The notes under the pieces are model-generated. The model was not told the DNA's origin, ran no database searches, and was given only the letters and a program-made list of their open reading frames with translations. From Chitinophagaceae bacterium (GTDB taxonomy: Bacteria > Bacteroidota > Bacteroidia > Chitinophagales > Chitinophagaceae), in assembly GCA_003167015.1 (NCBI GenBank), contig PMUF01000227.1, forward strand, positions 638-19,377: a stretch of DNA of 18,740 nt, given 5' to 3'. How positions within the stretch are numbered: the stretch's first letter is position 1; each line of letters starts with the position of its first letter. The translations under genes and the position numbers were made by a program. Below are positions 6,701 to 13,902 of this stretch, one piece after another.

Positions 6701-8208
6701 GTAGCGGTATTGGTGCCCGAGGAACTGGTGGCAGCGGGGCTGGAGCTCCATGCATAAGCAGCTATGCCATCAAGGGCATTGACGGTGGCTGTGGGCTGGA
6801 CAGCCGTATTGACGCATCCTTGTACCGTTGCCAGGGCGATCGTCGGGGCAGTGATCTGCACCAGGTTCGTCATGGTGGTCGTCGTACTCGTACAGCCGGT
6901 GGCGTTAGTGCCTGTCAAGGTGACTGTATAAGAACCTGCCGTTGTATAGGTGTGAGAGGGGCTTGGCTGGGTGGACGTGCTGCCATCACCAAAATTCCAG
7001 GCGTAGGTGGTGAGGTGAGGCGTTGTCTGGTCCGTAAACTGCACTGCCAGCGGCGCCTTACAACCGATCGTTGGGGTAGCAGAAAATACCGGGGAAAAGG
7101 TTGTACCGATCGTGATCGTACTGGTCGTGGTGTTGGTACACGTAGGAGAAGTACTGGTGAGCGTCACGGTGTAGGTGCCGGGGGTCGTATAGGTATGGGA
7201 AGGGTTTTGCCGGGTGGAAGTGCCGCCATCCCCGAAGGTCCAGGAGGAGGAAGTGGGTGTTGGCGTGGAAATATTGGAAAAGGCGACGGGTGTATTGAGG
7301 CAGCCGGCCGCAGGTCCTTTGATAGCGACGGTGGCGGGAACGATGGGCACTGTCTGGGTGAAGGTCCCGGTGCAGCCCAGGCTGCTGGTGACAGCCAGGG
7401 TGACGCTATTGCTGCCGGCGGCGGGGTAGGATATATTGGCAGGGCTGGTGTCGGTAGAGGCGGCCGGGGTAGCGCCGTTAAAGCTCCAGTTATATGTCAG
7501 ATTGCCGGGCCCGGCGGTGTGGTTGGTAAAATCCAGCAAGTAAGGCGCCGTGCAGGAGGTGGACACCTGGTTCCAGGTAAATTGAGGTTGTATGCCCTGG
7601 ATCACCCGGATATAGCGGGTAATGGCCGAGCCGGTCGAACATCCGGCGGAGTTGGTGACCGTTAGGCCTACGTTGTAATAGCCGGTCTGTGTAAAGATAT
7701 GGGAAGGGTTAGCCTGGTTGCTGGTAGACCCGTCCCCGAAGGTCCAGTTGTAGGAGACAATGGAACCTTGCCCCGGCTGGGCATTACTGGTGAACTGGAT
7801 ATTGGCGGGAGCGCAGGCCAGGGTTAGATTGGCGCTGAAAGTGAACGTCGGCGAGGGGAAGACCGTAATGTAATTCGTCATGCGGACAGCATTTGCTCCG
7901 CTGGCATTTTTGACGATCAGGGTAACGCCATAGCTACCCGGCACTGAATAGGTGGCATCCGGATTCTGGTTGGAAGAGGTTGACCCATTGCCGAAATCCC
8001 ATTCCCAGGAAGTCGGGTTATTGGTGGATTGATCCTTAAAGGCCACGCCCAAGGGAGCGCATCCCTGCGTAACATTAGCAGTAAAAGCAGCAACCGGGGC
8101 CTGTGCATGCATTGCCGTCCCGATCAGGCAAAGGAGACCGGTCAGCAAAAATAGTTTTCTGTTCAACTTAGGGGCTTTAGATAACGATAAGTTGTTCCAT
8201 TCAGTCAA
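3727..8208 (-). CDS. Giant PKD-repeat surface protein with T9SS type B sorting domain (SprB-like adhesin class)
   Basis: 1493 residues. A hydrophobic signal peptide (LNRKLFLLTGLLCLIGTAMH, then AQ) is followed by about 15-16 PKD-like Ig-fold modules (about residues 36-1395) recognised by W-x-FGDG cores (WDFGNG at 70-75, and many WNFGDG, WTFGDG, WVFGDG) and Y-x-VTLT strands. The last 95 residues form the type B (gliding-motility-associated) C-terminal domain, beginning FIPNTFSPNNDGVNDYF with N1404 in NTFSP, then MRVFNRWGQLVF and GWDGTFNGRPAPSDAYVY. This places the protein at the cell surface through T9SS, probably as an adhesin or gliding/biofilm component; no enzyme domain is seen. There is no in-frame ATG before the signal peptide end, so the start is TTG at 8208 or TTG at 8166 (giving MNRKLFLL). 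The PorP/SprF gene follows by 11 bp. Ends in TGA. Confidence 0.92.
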   Translation of the reverse strand: MTEWNNLSLSKAPKLNRKLFLLTGLLCLIGTAMHAQAPVAAFTANVTQGCAPLGVAFKDQSTNNPTSWEWDFGNGSTSSNQNPDATYSVPGSYGVTLIVKNASGANAVRMTNYITVFPSPTFTFSANLTLACAPANIQFTSNAQPGQGSIVSYNWTFGDGSTSNQANPSHIFTQTGYYNVGLTVTNSAGCSTGSAITRYIRVIQGIQPQFTWNQVSTSCTAPYLLDFTNHTAGPGNLTYNWSFNGATPAASTDTSPANISYPAAGSNSVTLAVTSSLGCTGTFTQTVPIVPATVAIKGPAAGCLNTPVAFSNISTPTPTSSSWTFGDGGTSTRQNPSHTYTTPGTYTVTLTSTSPTCTNTTTSTITIGTTFSPVFSATPTIGCKAPLAVQFTDQTTPHLTTYAWNFGDGSTSTQPSPSHTYTTAGSYTVTLTGTNATGCTSTTTTMTNLVQITAPTIALATVQGCVNTAVQPTATVNALDGIAAYAWSSSPAATSSSGTNTATPSFTYATAGTYTISLTITTNGGCSTTLTTTAKVGTPVTPVTYTASPNPVCGNQPVTFTTPYPPADNYLYVWDFGDGTPVDTGNNVTHIYKKTGSFPATLNLDNAGCITTNAVQTITVTPPIPNFGYVVNCAANNLPVSNNESVTFIDSSYVDGGAMTYIWNFGDGTPPVTVNSPAGRPPALPPHVYGSYGTFPVTLTITDDGCTNTVTKQITIANITPSFTIQVNPACANTNDALTETSVSLPYGAGVVVKYIWIVNGTSNPGGDSFNFNESANGAYSVQLMEPDINGCTYYSSPPATIQVTSPTANFTAPAAGCLNSPIPFTDHSTGYPGPPVASTITSWTWVFGDGKQASLPTPGTTHDYADTGSYTVDLEVVDNLGCFATYAAPPIHITKPQAIFSDPYAYYCPGEPLTLIDSSEGYIPLTDTWNFGDGTPISASSTHNFPPGDSTYTVTLIVADVNGCTDTTTEPVRIQAPIAAFQIADTIAICYPLETMFTAQPQYYDSLYWEFGDGSSSTLAVTSHFYNTYDTFYAKLFVQGPGGCLDSATRRVLLLNPATTTIFTYSPTTNCDSVVAQFTVIPPGNTTFTLTFGDSQVDSSQDSVFTHTYRDPDTYQPFLQLTDATGCIVQLAGNAGGNPYIDVLGAVPFFDVNQQAFCDTGTVVFTDYTITNDGILSKTYNFGDGTSASQSPPLTNPFDTSHFYNTPGNLLATLNVTTQHNCPASYTDTIHIWQTPHPLISTSGNLCAGLIQLLGNLVTPDIDSVNWAWNLGNGQSSALRNPQTNYQSGTYQVSLIASVAFGCSDTATASVTINALPTIKGPSDINTPVGVPVTIPFTYSGDVTIWAWTPATNLSCADCANPSATLQFDQQYSVIVTDSNNCTDTASILIKTVCSDENYFIPNTFSPNNDGVNDYFYPRGRSIYNIQSMRVFNRWGQLVFQRQNFPANSETMGWDGTFNGRPAPSDAYVYIVEVICNNAQVIALQGTITLVR
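4024..8103 (-). repeat. Tandem array of about 15-16 PKD-like modules within the adhesin gene
   Basis: The coding sequence consists of modules of roughly 75-95 codons. Nearly every module has one Cys near its start (patterns such as GCAPL, GCLNTP, GCKAPL) and one in the GC near its last strand. Neighbouring modules around 6890-7070 and 7130-7310 are clearly related at DNA level (both encode SHTYTT, then GTYTVTLT or GSYTVTLT), so local duplication probably built part of the array. Others (for example around 5820-6050 and 4560-4790) are strongly diverged and have lost the FGDG core or changed loop lengths. Module count is by eye. Confidence 0.8.
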
Positions 8209-8250
8209 TGACTGATGGGCTATGGGATAGGAGATTAGCAGGGCCTTATA

Positions 8251-8279
8251 CTAAGATAGACGGATCATTGTTTTTTCAA
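8251..8279 (-). promoter_or_regulatory. Weak candidate promoter for the PKD adhesin gene
   Basis: On the minus strand TTG (8277-8279) is followed after 18 bases by TATCTTAG (8251-8258), one mismatch from TAnnTTTG. It overlaps the 3' end of the lipoprotein gene, whose stop is at 8265-8267. It lies about 40 bases before the TTG start at 8208. Confidence 0.3.
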
Positions 8280-8681
8280 CTGTAGGATATTGGAAGTATG
8301 ACGGATCGTATCTGTACTCGTTGCGGAGACACTGTCTGTATAGCTGTCTGTAATTAGCCAGGTCTCGTTGAGGTTATTCAGAGGGGCAGCTGCTCCCGGA
8401 AAATCCGCCGTAATGGTCAGGGCCGAGATATCGACTGTCCAATCACCCTGCACTGAATCACTGTTATAAAGGGCAGTAACGGTATTATTGGTGGCAAATT
8501 TAAACAGATATCCCGAAAATGAGGCAGTTATATCGCTATCATTTTGTTCATATCCGCTGACATACCATAATCCGTCGGTTACATCGGACTCAATAGCCTT
8601 CTCTTCCTGCTTCTCAATGAACTTCTTGCAAGACAAAAAAAGTACCAGGAATGCCCCTAGTATAGGATAAAATCGCGGCAT
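8265..8681 (-). CDS. Small lipoprotein of unknown function
   Basis: 138 residues. The N-terminus is a lipoprotein signal peptide: PRFYPILGAFLVLFLSC with the lipidated Cys at residue 18, followed by KKFIEKQEEK. The mature part (about 120 residues) has a WYVSGYEQND strand, FKFATNNTVTALYNS, GDWTVDISALTITADF and a C-terminal SNILQLKK, a pattern of short beta strands resembling small lipocalin-like lipoproteins common in Bacteroidota (compare 'total effect minus condition' designs such as GxWxV plus FxFxxNxxV). No catalytic motif is visible, so no function is assigned. It starts 14 bp after the M32 carboxypeptidase stop on the same strand and precedes the adhesin gene by 56 bp, so it is probably co-transcribed with the carboxypeptidase and possibly with the adhesin. 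Confidence 0.8.
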   Translation of the reverse strand: MPRFYPILGAFLVLFLSCKKFIEKQEEKAIESDVTDGLWYVSGYEQNDSDITASFSGYLFKFATNNTVTALYNSDSVQGDWTVDISALTITADFPGAAAPLNNLNETWLITDSYTDSVSATSTDTIRHTSNILQLKKQ

Positions 8682-8695
8682 GGTCTGAATTTATA

Positions 8696-10207
8696 TCAAA
8701 AACTATATATGTTAACGTATTTATCCGATAAATAGTCTAAAAAATGCTGAATATTCAGTGGTTCGCCGGTTGCCGATTTGCATAACTGTTCGCTGGTATA
8801 CCGTCTTCCATAGCAATGGATATGTGTCCGCAACCACCTCAGGAGGGGTTCCGAGTGGCCTTCCCTCAGGGCAGTCCCTATTGTAAGATCCTGTTTTTCA
8901 GCTGCTGAAAAGAATTGAGCCGCATAAAAACTGCCCAGACTATAGGTGGGGAAATACCCAAAGCTGCCATGGCTCCAATGCACGTCCTGGAGGCAGCCTC
9001 TTTTGTCATCAGGAACGGTCACTCCGAGCCAGGCGGCGTATTTATCTTTCCACCAGGTGGGAATGTCAGCTACTACCAGGGAGCCGTCCAGCAGGCTTTT
9101 TTCCAGCTGGTAACGGATCATCACATGAAAATGATAGGAAACTTCATCGGCTTCGGTTCGGATCAGGGATGGCGCGACCTTATTGATACCTTTGTAGAAG
9201 TGTTCGACCGAGACGCCTTTCAGCGGTTGGGGAAAGGTAGCCTGCAGGCGGGGGTAGATGGTTCGCCACCAGTCGAGGCTTCGTCCGACATTGTTCTCCC
9301 ACAGCCTGGACTGTGATTCGTGGATGCTTAGGGAGGCATATTCTCCCAGGGGTAGGCCATAATATTCAATCGGCAGGCCTTGTTCGTAGAGGGCATGGCC
9401 GGTTTCGTGAATACAGCTGAATGTCATATGACTGAAATCCCTCTCATCGACGCGGGTAGTGATCCTGACGTCGCGGGCGTTAAAGCTGGTGGTGAAAGGA
9501 TGTTCGGAGAGGTCCTGTCTGCCGGCGTCAAAATCGAATCCCATCTGGCGGATGAGCCCCATGCCGAAATCCCATTGTGGTTGACGGGGGTAATCGCCAC
9601 GCAGGAAGCTATCGTCGACGGGGGGCCGGGCTGCGATCTTATCGAGCAGGTCTTTCAGCGGGCCCCGGACGGAGGCAAAGACTTTGTCCAGTAGCGCGAT
9701 GGTGCAACCTTTCTCAAAGTTATCCAGCAGGGCATTGTACGGGTGTTGTTCATATCCGGCTAATTCCGCCTCTTCTTTTTTCAGACCGACCATTGCGCTG
9801 AGGTCATTTTCGAACAGGGAAAAGGAGTTGGCGGTACGGGCCTGTAGCCAACTGTGGAAACTGCGGGAGCTGGTCTCGCTAAGCCGCCGGATGAATGCAG
9901 GGCTAAATTTTTTCTGTTTGTTATAATCTTCGAGACTAAGCTCTGCGTTGCGGTGCTGATCTTCGGGCAGGTCCCCGCGCTGGTGCAGCTCCTGCAGCAG
10001 ATCGCCAAGCCTGGCAGTGGTGAACCATTCGTGTGCAATCTCCGACAGGGTGGCGAGTTGCCGACCCCGGTATTCCGCTCCTTTAGGGGGAAGATAGGTC
10101 TCCTGATCCCATTCGAGTACTGCCGCTGCATATTTGACATCAGCGATTTTTCTCATTCGATCGACGTACTCTGTATAAAGGTCTTTTGTAGATTTTGTTA
10201 AAACCAT
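8696..10207 (-). CDS. M32 family metallocarboxypeptidase (thermostable carboxypeptidase Taq type)
   Basis: 503 residues, the normal size for peptidase family M32, which removes C-terminal amino acids from peptides using a divalent metal, normally in the cytoplasm; no signal peptide is present. All family motifs can be read: HPF (in EHPFTTSF), DxRxT (DVRITTR), the metal site HETGH at 267-271 with general-base Glu268, the third ligand in HESQS (Glu297), the IRTEADE segment, and GxxQDxHW (GCLQDVHWSHGSFGYFPTY). The start at ATG 10207 (MVLTKSTKDLYTEYVDR) gives the usual N-terminal helix. It is divergent from the gene at 10301 with a 93-bp AT-rich spacer between them, and heads the leftward gene cluster; the lipoprotein gene follows after 14 bp. 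Ends in TGA. Confidence 0.95.
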   Translation of the reverse strand: MVLTKSTKDLYTEYVDRMRKIADVKYAAAVLEWDQETYLPPKGAEYRGRQLATLSEIAHEWFTTARLGDLLQELHQRGDLPEDQHRNAELSLEDYNKQKKFSPAFIRRLSETSSRSFHSWLQARTANSFSLFENDLSAMVGLKKEEAELAGYEQHPYNALLDNFEKGCTIALLDKVFASVRGPLKDLLDKIAARPPVDDSFLRGDYPRQPQWDFGMGLIRQMGFDFDAGRQDLSEHPFTTSFNARDVRITTRVDERDFSHMTFSCIHETGHALYEQGLPIEYYGLPLGEYASLSIHESQSRLWENNVGRSLDWWRTIYPRLQATFPQPLKGVSVEHFYKGINKVAPSLIRTEADEVSYHFHVMIRYQLEKSLLDGSLVVADIPTWWKDKYAAWLGVTVPDDKRGCLQDVHWSHGSFGYFPTYSLGSFYAAQFFSAAEKQDLTIGTALREGHSEPLLRWLRTHIHCYGRRYTSEQLCKSATGEPLNIQHFLDYLSDKYVNIYSF

Positions 10208-10244
10208 TTTAACATTTTTTAATCCCGAAAATTCTAAAACATTC

Positions 10245-10252
10245 CGAAATTA
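10245..10252 (-). promoter_or_regulatory. Candidate -7 element for the M32 gene
   Basis: TAATTTCG on the minus strand, one mismatch from TAnnTTTG, 37 bases before the M32 start codon. The same 8-mer appears on the plus strand at 10289-10296 for the divergent gene. No clear TTTG -33 box was found at the right distance. Confidence 0.3.
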
Positions 10253-10288
10253 TATGCATTTTAGACACTTTTTCCTGATTGTGTTGAA

Positions 10289-10296
10289 TAATTTCG
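10289..10296 (+). promoter_or_regulatory. Candidate -7 element for the macroglobulin/plug gene
   Basis: TAATTTCG, one mismatch from TAnnTTTG, ends 4 bases before the ATG at 10301, so transcription would begin at or inside the start codon. It lies in the 93-bp divergent spacer, which is visibly AT-rich compared with the flanking genes. Confidence 0.35.
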
Positions 10297-10300
10297 CTGT

Positions 10301-12727
10301 ATGAACAAATACCGTTGCTATTTTCCGATAGTTCTGTTCCTTTTTCCTTTGTTCGTGAATGCGCAGAAGCTGGATTCCATGCTGAATATTTATGCGAATG
10401 CTTATCCGCAAGAGAAGATCCATGTTCAAATGGACAAAAAGATCTATCATGCGGGGGAGACTGTCTGGTTCAAGGCTTATATCTTCTCCGGGGCTGATCC
10501 TTCGCTTCTCAGCAGAAATTTTTATGCGGAGTTGTCCGATCCTTCGGGGGCGATATTGCAAAGAAAGGTATATCCCATCTCAGAATCGAGTACGGCCGGA
10601 AGTTTCGACCTGCCTAAAAAGATCGATAGCAGGCATCTTCACTTCAGGGCTTATACGACCTGGATGACTAATTTCGATACCGCTTTCTATTTTGAAAAAG
10701 ACATCCACATCTTTGGCAAAGATGATTCTGCCGGTATAGTAACTCTGGTGCCCCGGGAGGCGAAGATCCAGTTTTTCCCGGAGGGGGGCGACTTGATAGC
10801 GGGGGTGGAAAACATGGTGGCGTTTAAGGCCAACGATCAGTTTGGCCTGCCGGTACCGGTAAAAGGAGTGATACAGGATCACACAGGGAAGGAGTTGCTG
10901 ATGTTCGAGTCTGTCCATGATGGTATGGGTAAGTTCCTGCTGACGCCGGACCCGGGAGATTCGTTGGTGGCGGTATGGAAGGATGAGGGGGGTATCGAGC
11001 ATCGTACGGGCCTGCCGGCGGCCAGGACGACCGGCGTGGTGCTGCGGGCGATACCGGGCAACCAGAAAGTTTTGTTTTCCGTGGCGCGATCGACGGAGGG
11101 AGGTACGGAGCTCAAGCGGCTGACCATCATAGCGCACATGCATCAGCACCTGGTATACAAGGCCAGGATCAATCTCGACGAAAACTTTATGAGCGGGGGC
11201 ACGATCCCGACCAGTCAGTTACCCAGCGGCGTCCTGCAGCTTACGGTCTTCAACGGAGACATGATACCTGTGGCCGAGCGGGTCGTCTTTGTCAACAATC
11301 ATGAATACCTATTCGATCCGGAAATAGCGGTCCAGATCAAGGGTGTGACCAAAAGGGGGAAGAACAGCCTGGTCATCGACGTACCGGACACCCTGCGGTC
11401 TAATTTATCCCTGGCCGTGACCGATGCAACGGCTGACGGGGAATTTCCCGACGATGACAATATAGTGTCGCGGCTGCTGCTGACGGGAGAAGTCCGCGGC
11501 TATGTACATGATCCTTATTATTATTTTGCGAGTTCGGCCGACAGCCTGATCAATAAGCTGGATCTGGTGATGATGACGCATGGCTGGCGCCGGATCAAAT
11601 GGGATGCGCTTGTCCGCGGGCAGGTGCCTGTCATTAAAAATCCTGAGCAGAATTTTCTTTCTCTGAAAGTGGATGTATTGGGAGTAGATGCATATAAGAT
11701 CGCGCAGGATGAATCCCTGAATGTGATCCTGCGACGAAAGGATTCCAGCACGCAGATGCTGTCGATTCCCCATATAGCCGGGTCGAAGTTTGGCGTAACG
11801 GGGCTGGTGTTCTTCGACACGGCCAGGGCTTTTTATATGTTCAATGTCAATCATGGCCTGGCAGACCAGGCTGCTGTGACCTTCAATACGGGACTGATAA
11901 AAGGCGCCCGTGCCGCCAAACCTTTATTCACTGCGTTCGAAGGTTGGACTGCCGAGGATTCTGCCTACCTGCGGCGGAACCGGTTCATTTCCCAGGAGAT
12001 CGTCCGGGTCAAACCGGTGGATGACCAGAAGGTCAAGACGCTGGTTGCTGCCACGGTTATCGCGAAGGAGAAGACACCAGCGCAGAAGCTGGAAGAGCGG
12101 TATGCCTCGGGAATGTTCAGTGGCGGTGATGCGTATACTTTCGATCTGGTCGACGACCCGCTGGCATCTGCCATGATGGACATCTTCCAATATCTGCAGG
12201 GCAAGGTGGCCGGCTTGCAGATTACGACAGGCAGCGGGCCGGGAGGCCTTCCCAGCCTGAGCTGGCGGGGTGGTAAACCCGACCTGTACCTGAATGAAAT
12301 GCAAGTCGATGCTTCGCAGCTGCAGAACACTCCGGTGACTGACATTGCGATGGTCAAGGTATTCCGGCCGGGGTCAGGAGTAGGCTTTGGCGGCGGGGCA
12401 GGAGGGACTATCGCCGTTTACACGAAGAGAGGTGGTGATAATAATACGACCGACCCTAGTTTCAAAGGGCTGCCGCGGGCCCTTTTGGTAGGCTATTCGG
12501 CGCCCAAGGAATTTTATACGCCGAATTACCTGGAAAATTCTGCATTGAACGAAGCCGAAGATTTGCGGACGACCTTATACTGGAAGCCTTATGTGCTGAC
12601 CGACAAGGATAATAAGCGAGTAAACATCGACTTCTTCAACAACGATATTTCCAAAAAATTGCGAATCGTACTGGAAGGGTTCAATGAGGACGGTAAACTG
12701 ACGCATATCGAACAGATCATTCAGTAG
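10301..12727 (+). CDS. Exported macroglobulin-domain/TonB-plug-like fusion protein
   Basis: 808 residues. Signal peptide at 1-21 (YFPIVLFLFPLFVNA, then QK). Residues about 38-135 look like an alpha-2-macroglobulin MG2-type domain: EKIHVQMDKKIYHAGETVWF followed by YAELSDPSGAILQRKVYP and GSFDLP. The middle (about 140-600) is a series of beta-sandwich-like segments (FFPEGGDLIAGVENMVAFKA, RVVFVNNHEYLFDPEI). Residues about 623-712 resemble a TonB-dependent receptor plug: DIFQYLQGKVAGLQI, LSWRGGKPDLYLNEMQVD, IAMVKVFRPGSGVGFGGGAG, GTIAVYTKRG. The last 85 residues (RTTLYWKPYVLTDKDNKR, INIDFFNND-like segment) form a final beta domain, not a 22-strand barrel, so this is not a transporter by itself. Related fusions are known as uncharacterised proteins in Bacteroidota. 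It is probably periplasmic or outer-membrane attached. Ends in TAG, 22 bp before the Nif3-like gene. Confidence 0.8.
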   Translation: MNKYRCYFPIVLFLFPLFVNAQKLDSMLNIYANAYPQEKIHVQMDKKIYHAGETVWFKAYIFSGADPSLLSRNFYAELSDPSGAILQRKVYPISESSTAGSFDLPKKIDSRHLHFRAYTTWMTNFDTAFYFEKDIHIFGKDDSAGIVTLVPREAKIQFFPEGGDLIAGVENMVAFKANDQFGLPVPVKGVIQDHTGKELLMFESVHDGMGKFLLTPDPGDSLVAVWKDEGGIEHRTGLPAARTTGVVLRAIPGNQKVLFSVARSTEGGTELKRLTIIAHMHQHLVYKARINLDENFMSGGTIPTSQLPSGVLQLTVFNGDMIPVAERVVFVNNHEYLFDPEIAVQIKGVTKRGKNSLVIDVPDTLRSNLSLAVTDATADGEFPDDDNIVSRLLLTGEVRGYVHDPYYYFASSADSLINKLDLVMMTHGWRRIKWDALVRGQVPVIKNPEQNFLSLKVDVLGVDAYKIAQDESLNVILRRKDSSTQMLSIPHIAGSKFGVTGLVFFDTARAFYMFNVNHGLADQAAVTFNTGLIKGARAAKPLFTAFEGWTAEDSAYLRRNRFISQEIVRVKPVDDQKVKTLVAATVIAKEKTPAQKLEERYASGMFSGGDAYTFDLVDDPLASAMMDIFQYLQGKVAGLQITTGSGPGGLPSLSWRGGKPDLYLNEMQVDASQLQNTPVTDIAMVKVFRPGSGVGFGGGAGGTIAVYTKRGGDNNTTDPSFKGLPRALLVGYSAPKEFYTPNYLENSALNEAEDLRTTLYWKPYVLTDKDNKRVNIDFFNNDISKKLRIVLEGFNEDGKLTHIEQIIQ

Positions 12728-12749
12728 AAATACACTGCGGGGCTTTGCC

Positions 12750-13886
12750 ATGCTAATTTCAGACATCGTCGGCCATCTTGAATTGCTTGCCCCTCCGGCT
12801 TACCAGGAGTCTTATGACAATGCGGGCCTGTTGACAGGCAGCGGTGCCTGGGAATGCACGGGCGTGCTGACTACCCTGGATGTTACGGAAGATGTGGTGA
12901 AGGAGGCTGTTGTCCGGCAGTGCAATCTGATCGTGGCGCACCATCCCATCGTCTTCGGTGGCCTGAAAAAGATCACCGGCAAAAATTATGTCGAACGGAC
13001 GGTCATTGCGGCCATCAAAAAGGATATTGCCATTTATGCCATCCATACCAACCTGGACAATATGGTAGAGGAGGGGGTGAATGGGCGGATAGCGGATAAA
13101 TTGGGTTTGGGGGAGCGGCAGGTATTGCTGGCCAGGGAGTCCACTTTGCAGAAACTGTATTGTTTCGTCCCCGTTGATCATTTGGAGGCTGTCCGGTCGG
13201 CTATTTTTGCCGCCGGCGCCGGTCATATCGGCGGCTATAGTGAATGTAGCTATAGTGTGGAAGGTTTCGGGACGTTCAGGGGTGGAAAAGGGACCCGACC
13301 ATTTGTTGGCCAGCCGGGTGTCCGGCATACCGAAAAAGAAGCCCGGTTAGAAGTCATTTTGCCGGCCTATCTCAGCCGGCCGGTCGTGCAGGCGATGACG
13401 GCTGCCCATCCCTATGAGGAGGTGGCCTATGACCTCGTGCCGCTGGCCAACACGCATTCCGGCGTTGGGGCAGGTTTGGTGGGCGAATTGCCGGAACCCG
13501 TGGAAGAGAAAGTTTTTTTAGGGATGCTCTGCGAAAAATTCGGGTTATCCGTGGTCCGTCATACCCAACTGACCGGTCGGCCGGTCAAAAGGGTAGCTAT
13601 TTGCGGGGGAGCAGGTAGTTTTCTCATTTCCAATGCTTTAGCTTCCGGGGCAAACATTTATATCACCTCAGATGTTAAATATCATGAGTTTTTCGATGCA
13701 AATGACCGGCTGGTCATAGCCGACATCGGCCATTTCGAGAGTGAGCAATTCACTACAGACCTGCTGTTTGACAATTTGCGGGAAAAATTTCGTAATTTCG
13801 CGGTCCTTAAATCGGATGTCAAAACCAATCCGGTTCATTACTATACCGGTGCTATGGAAAGCGGCCCGGCAGAAGGTAGACTTTAA
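12750..13886 (+). CDS. Nif3-like dinuclear metal-centre protein (YqfO/YbgI, GTP cyclohydrolase I type 2 family)
   Basis: 378 residues, the long form of the Nif3 family with an inserted CutA/PII-like domain (about residues 130-235, including YCFVPVDHLEAVRSAIF and AHPYEEVAYDL). The dinuclear metal ligands are visible: H64 and H65 in VAHHPIVFGGLKK, H99 and D103 in AIHTNLDN, and H328 with E332 in DIGHFESEQFT. CGGAGSFLISNALASGANIY is the usual strand/helix before the second ligand pair. Members form toroidal hexamers; the biochemical role remains unsettled, and the 'GTP cyclohydrolase' label is from database tradition. No signal peptide, so cytoplasmic. It begins 22 bp after the preceding stop and is followed 16 bp later by the COG1579 zinc-ribbon gene; I recall this neighbour pairing from other bacteria, suggesting a shared but unknown function. 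Confidence 0.93.
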   Translation: MLISDIVGHLELLAPPAYQESYDNAGLLTGSGAWECTGVLTTLDVTEDVVKEAVVRQCNLIVAHHPIVFGGLKKITGKNYVERTVIAAIKKDIAIYAIHTNLDNMVEEGVNGRIADKLGLGERQVLLARESTLQKLYCFVPVDHLEAVRSAIFAAGAGHIGGYSECSYSVEGFGTFRGGKGTRPFVGQPGVRHTEKEARLEVILPAYLSRPVVQAMTAAHPYEEVAYDLVPLANTHSGVGAGLVGELPEPVEEKVFLGMLCEKFGLSVVRHTQLTGRPVKRVAICGGAGSFLISNALASGANIYITSDVKYHEFFDANDRLVIADIGHFESEQFTTDLLFDNLREKFRNFAVLKSDVKTNPVHYYTGAMESGPAEGRL

Positions 13887-13902
13887 AACGTTAAATTAAA
13901 TT

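Noticed and set aside
6890..7310. Possible CRISPR or satellite-like repeat
   Set aside because: The similarity is between diverged in-frame PKD modules, with no constant-length spacers or identical direct repeats.
6541..7665. Long plus-strand open frame (374 residues) opposite the PKD array, plus several others between 3895 and 7665
   Set aside because: They are antisense shadows of the adhesin gene: Gly/Arg/Cys-rich, low-complexity translations with no recognisable domain or signal, produced by the repetitive Thr/Ser/Gly codons on the coding strand.
8177..8200. Seven-codon ATG frame at the adhesin start (minus strand)
   Set aside because: Too short to call a gene; it may be chance or a leader, and is mentioned only in connection with the non-ATG start.
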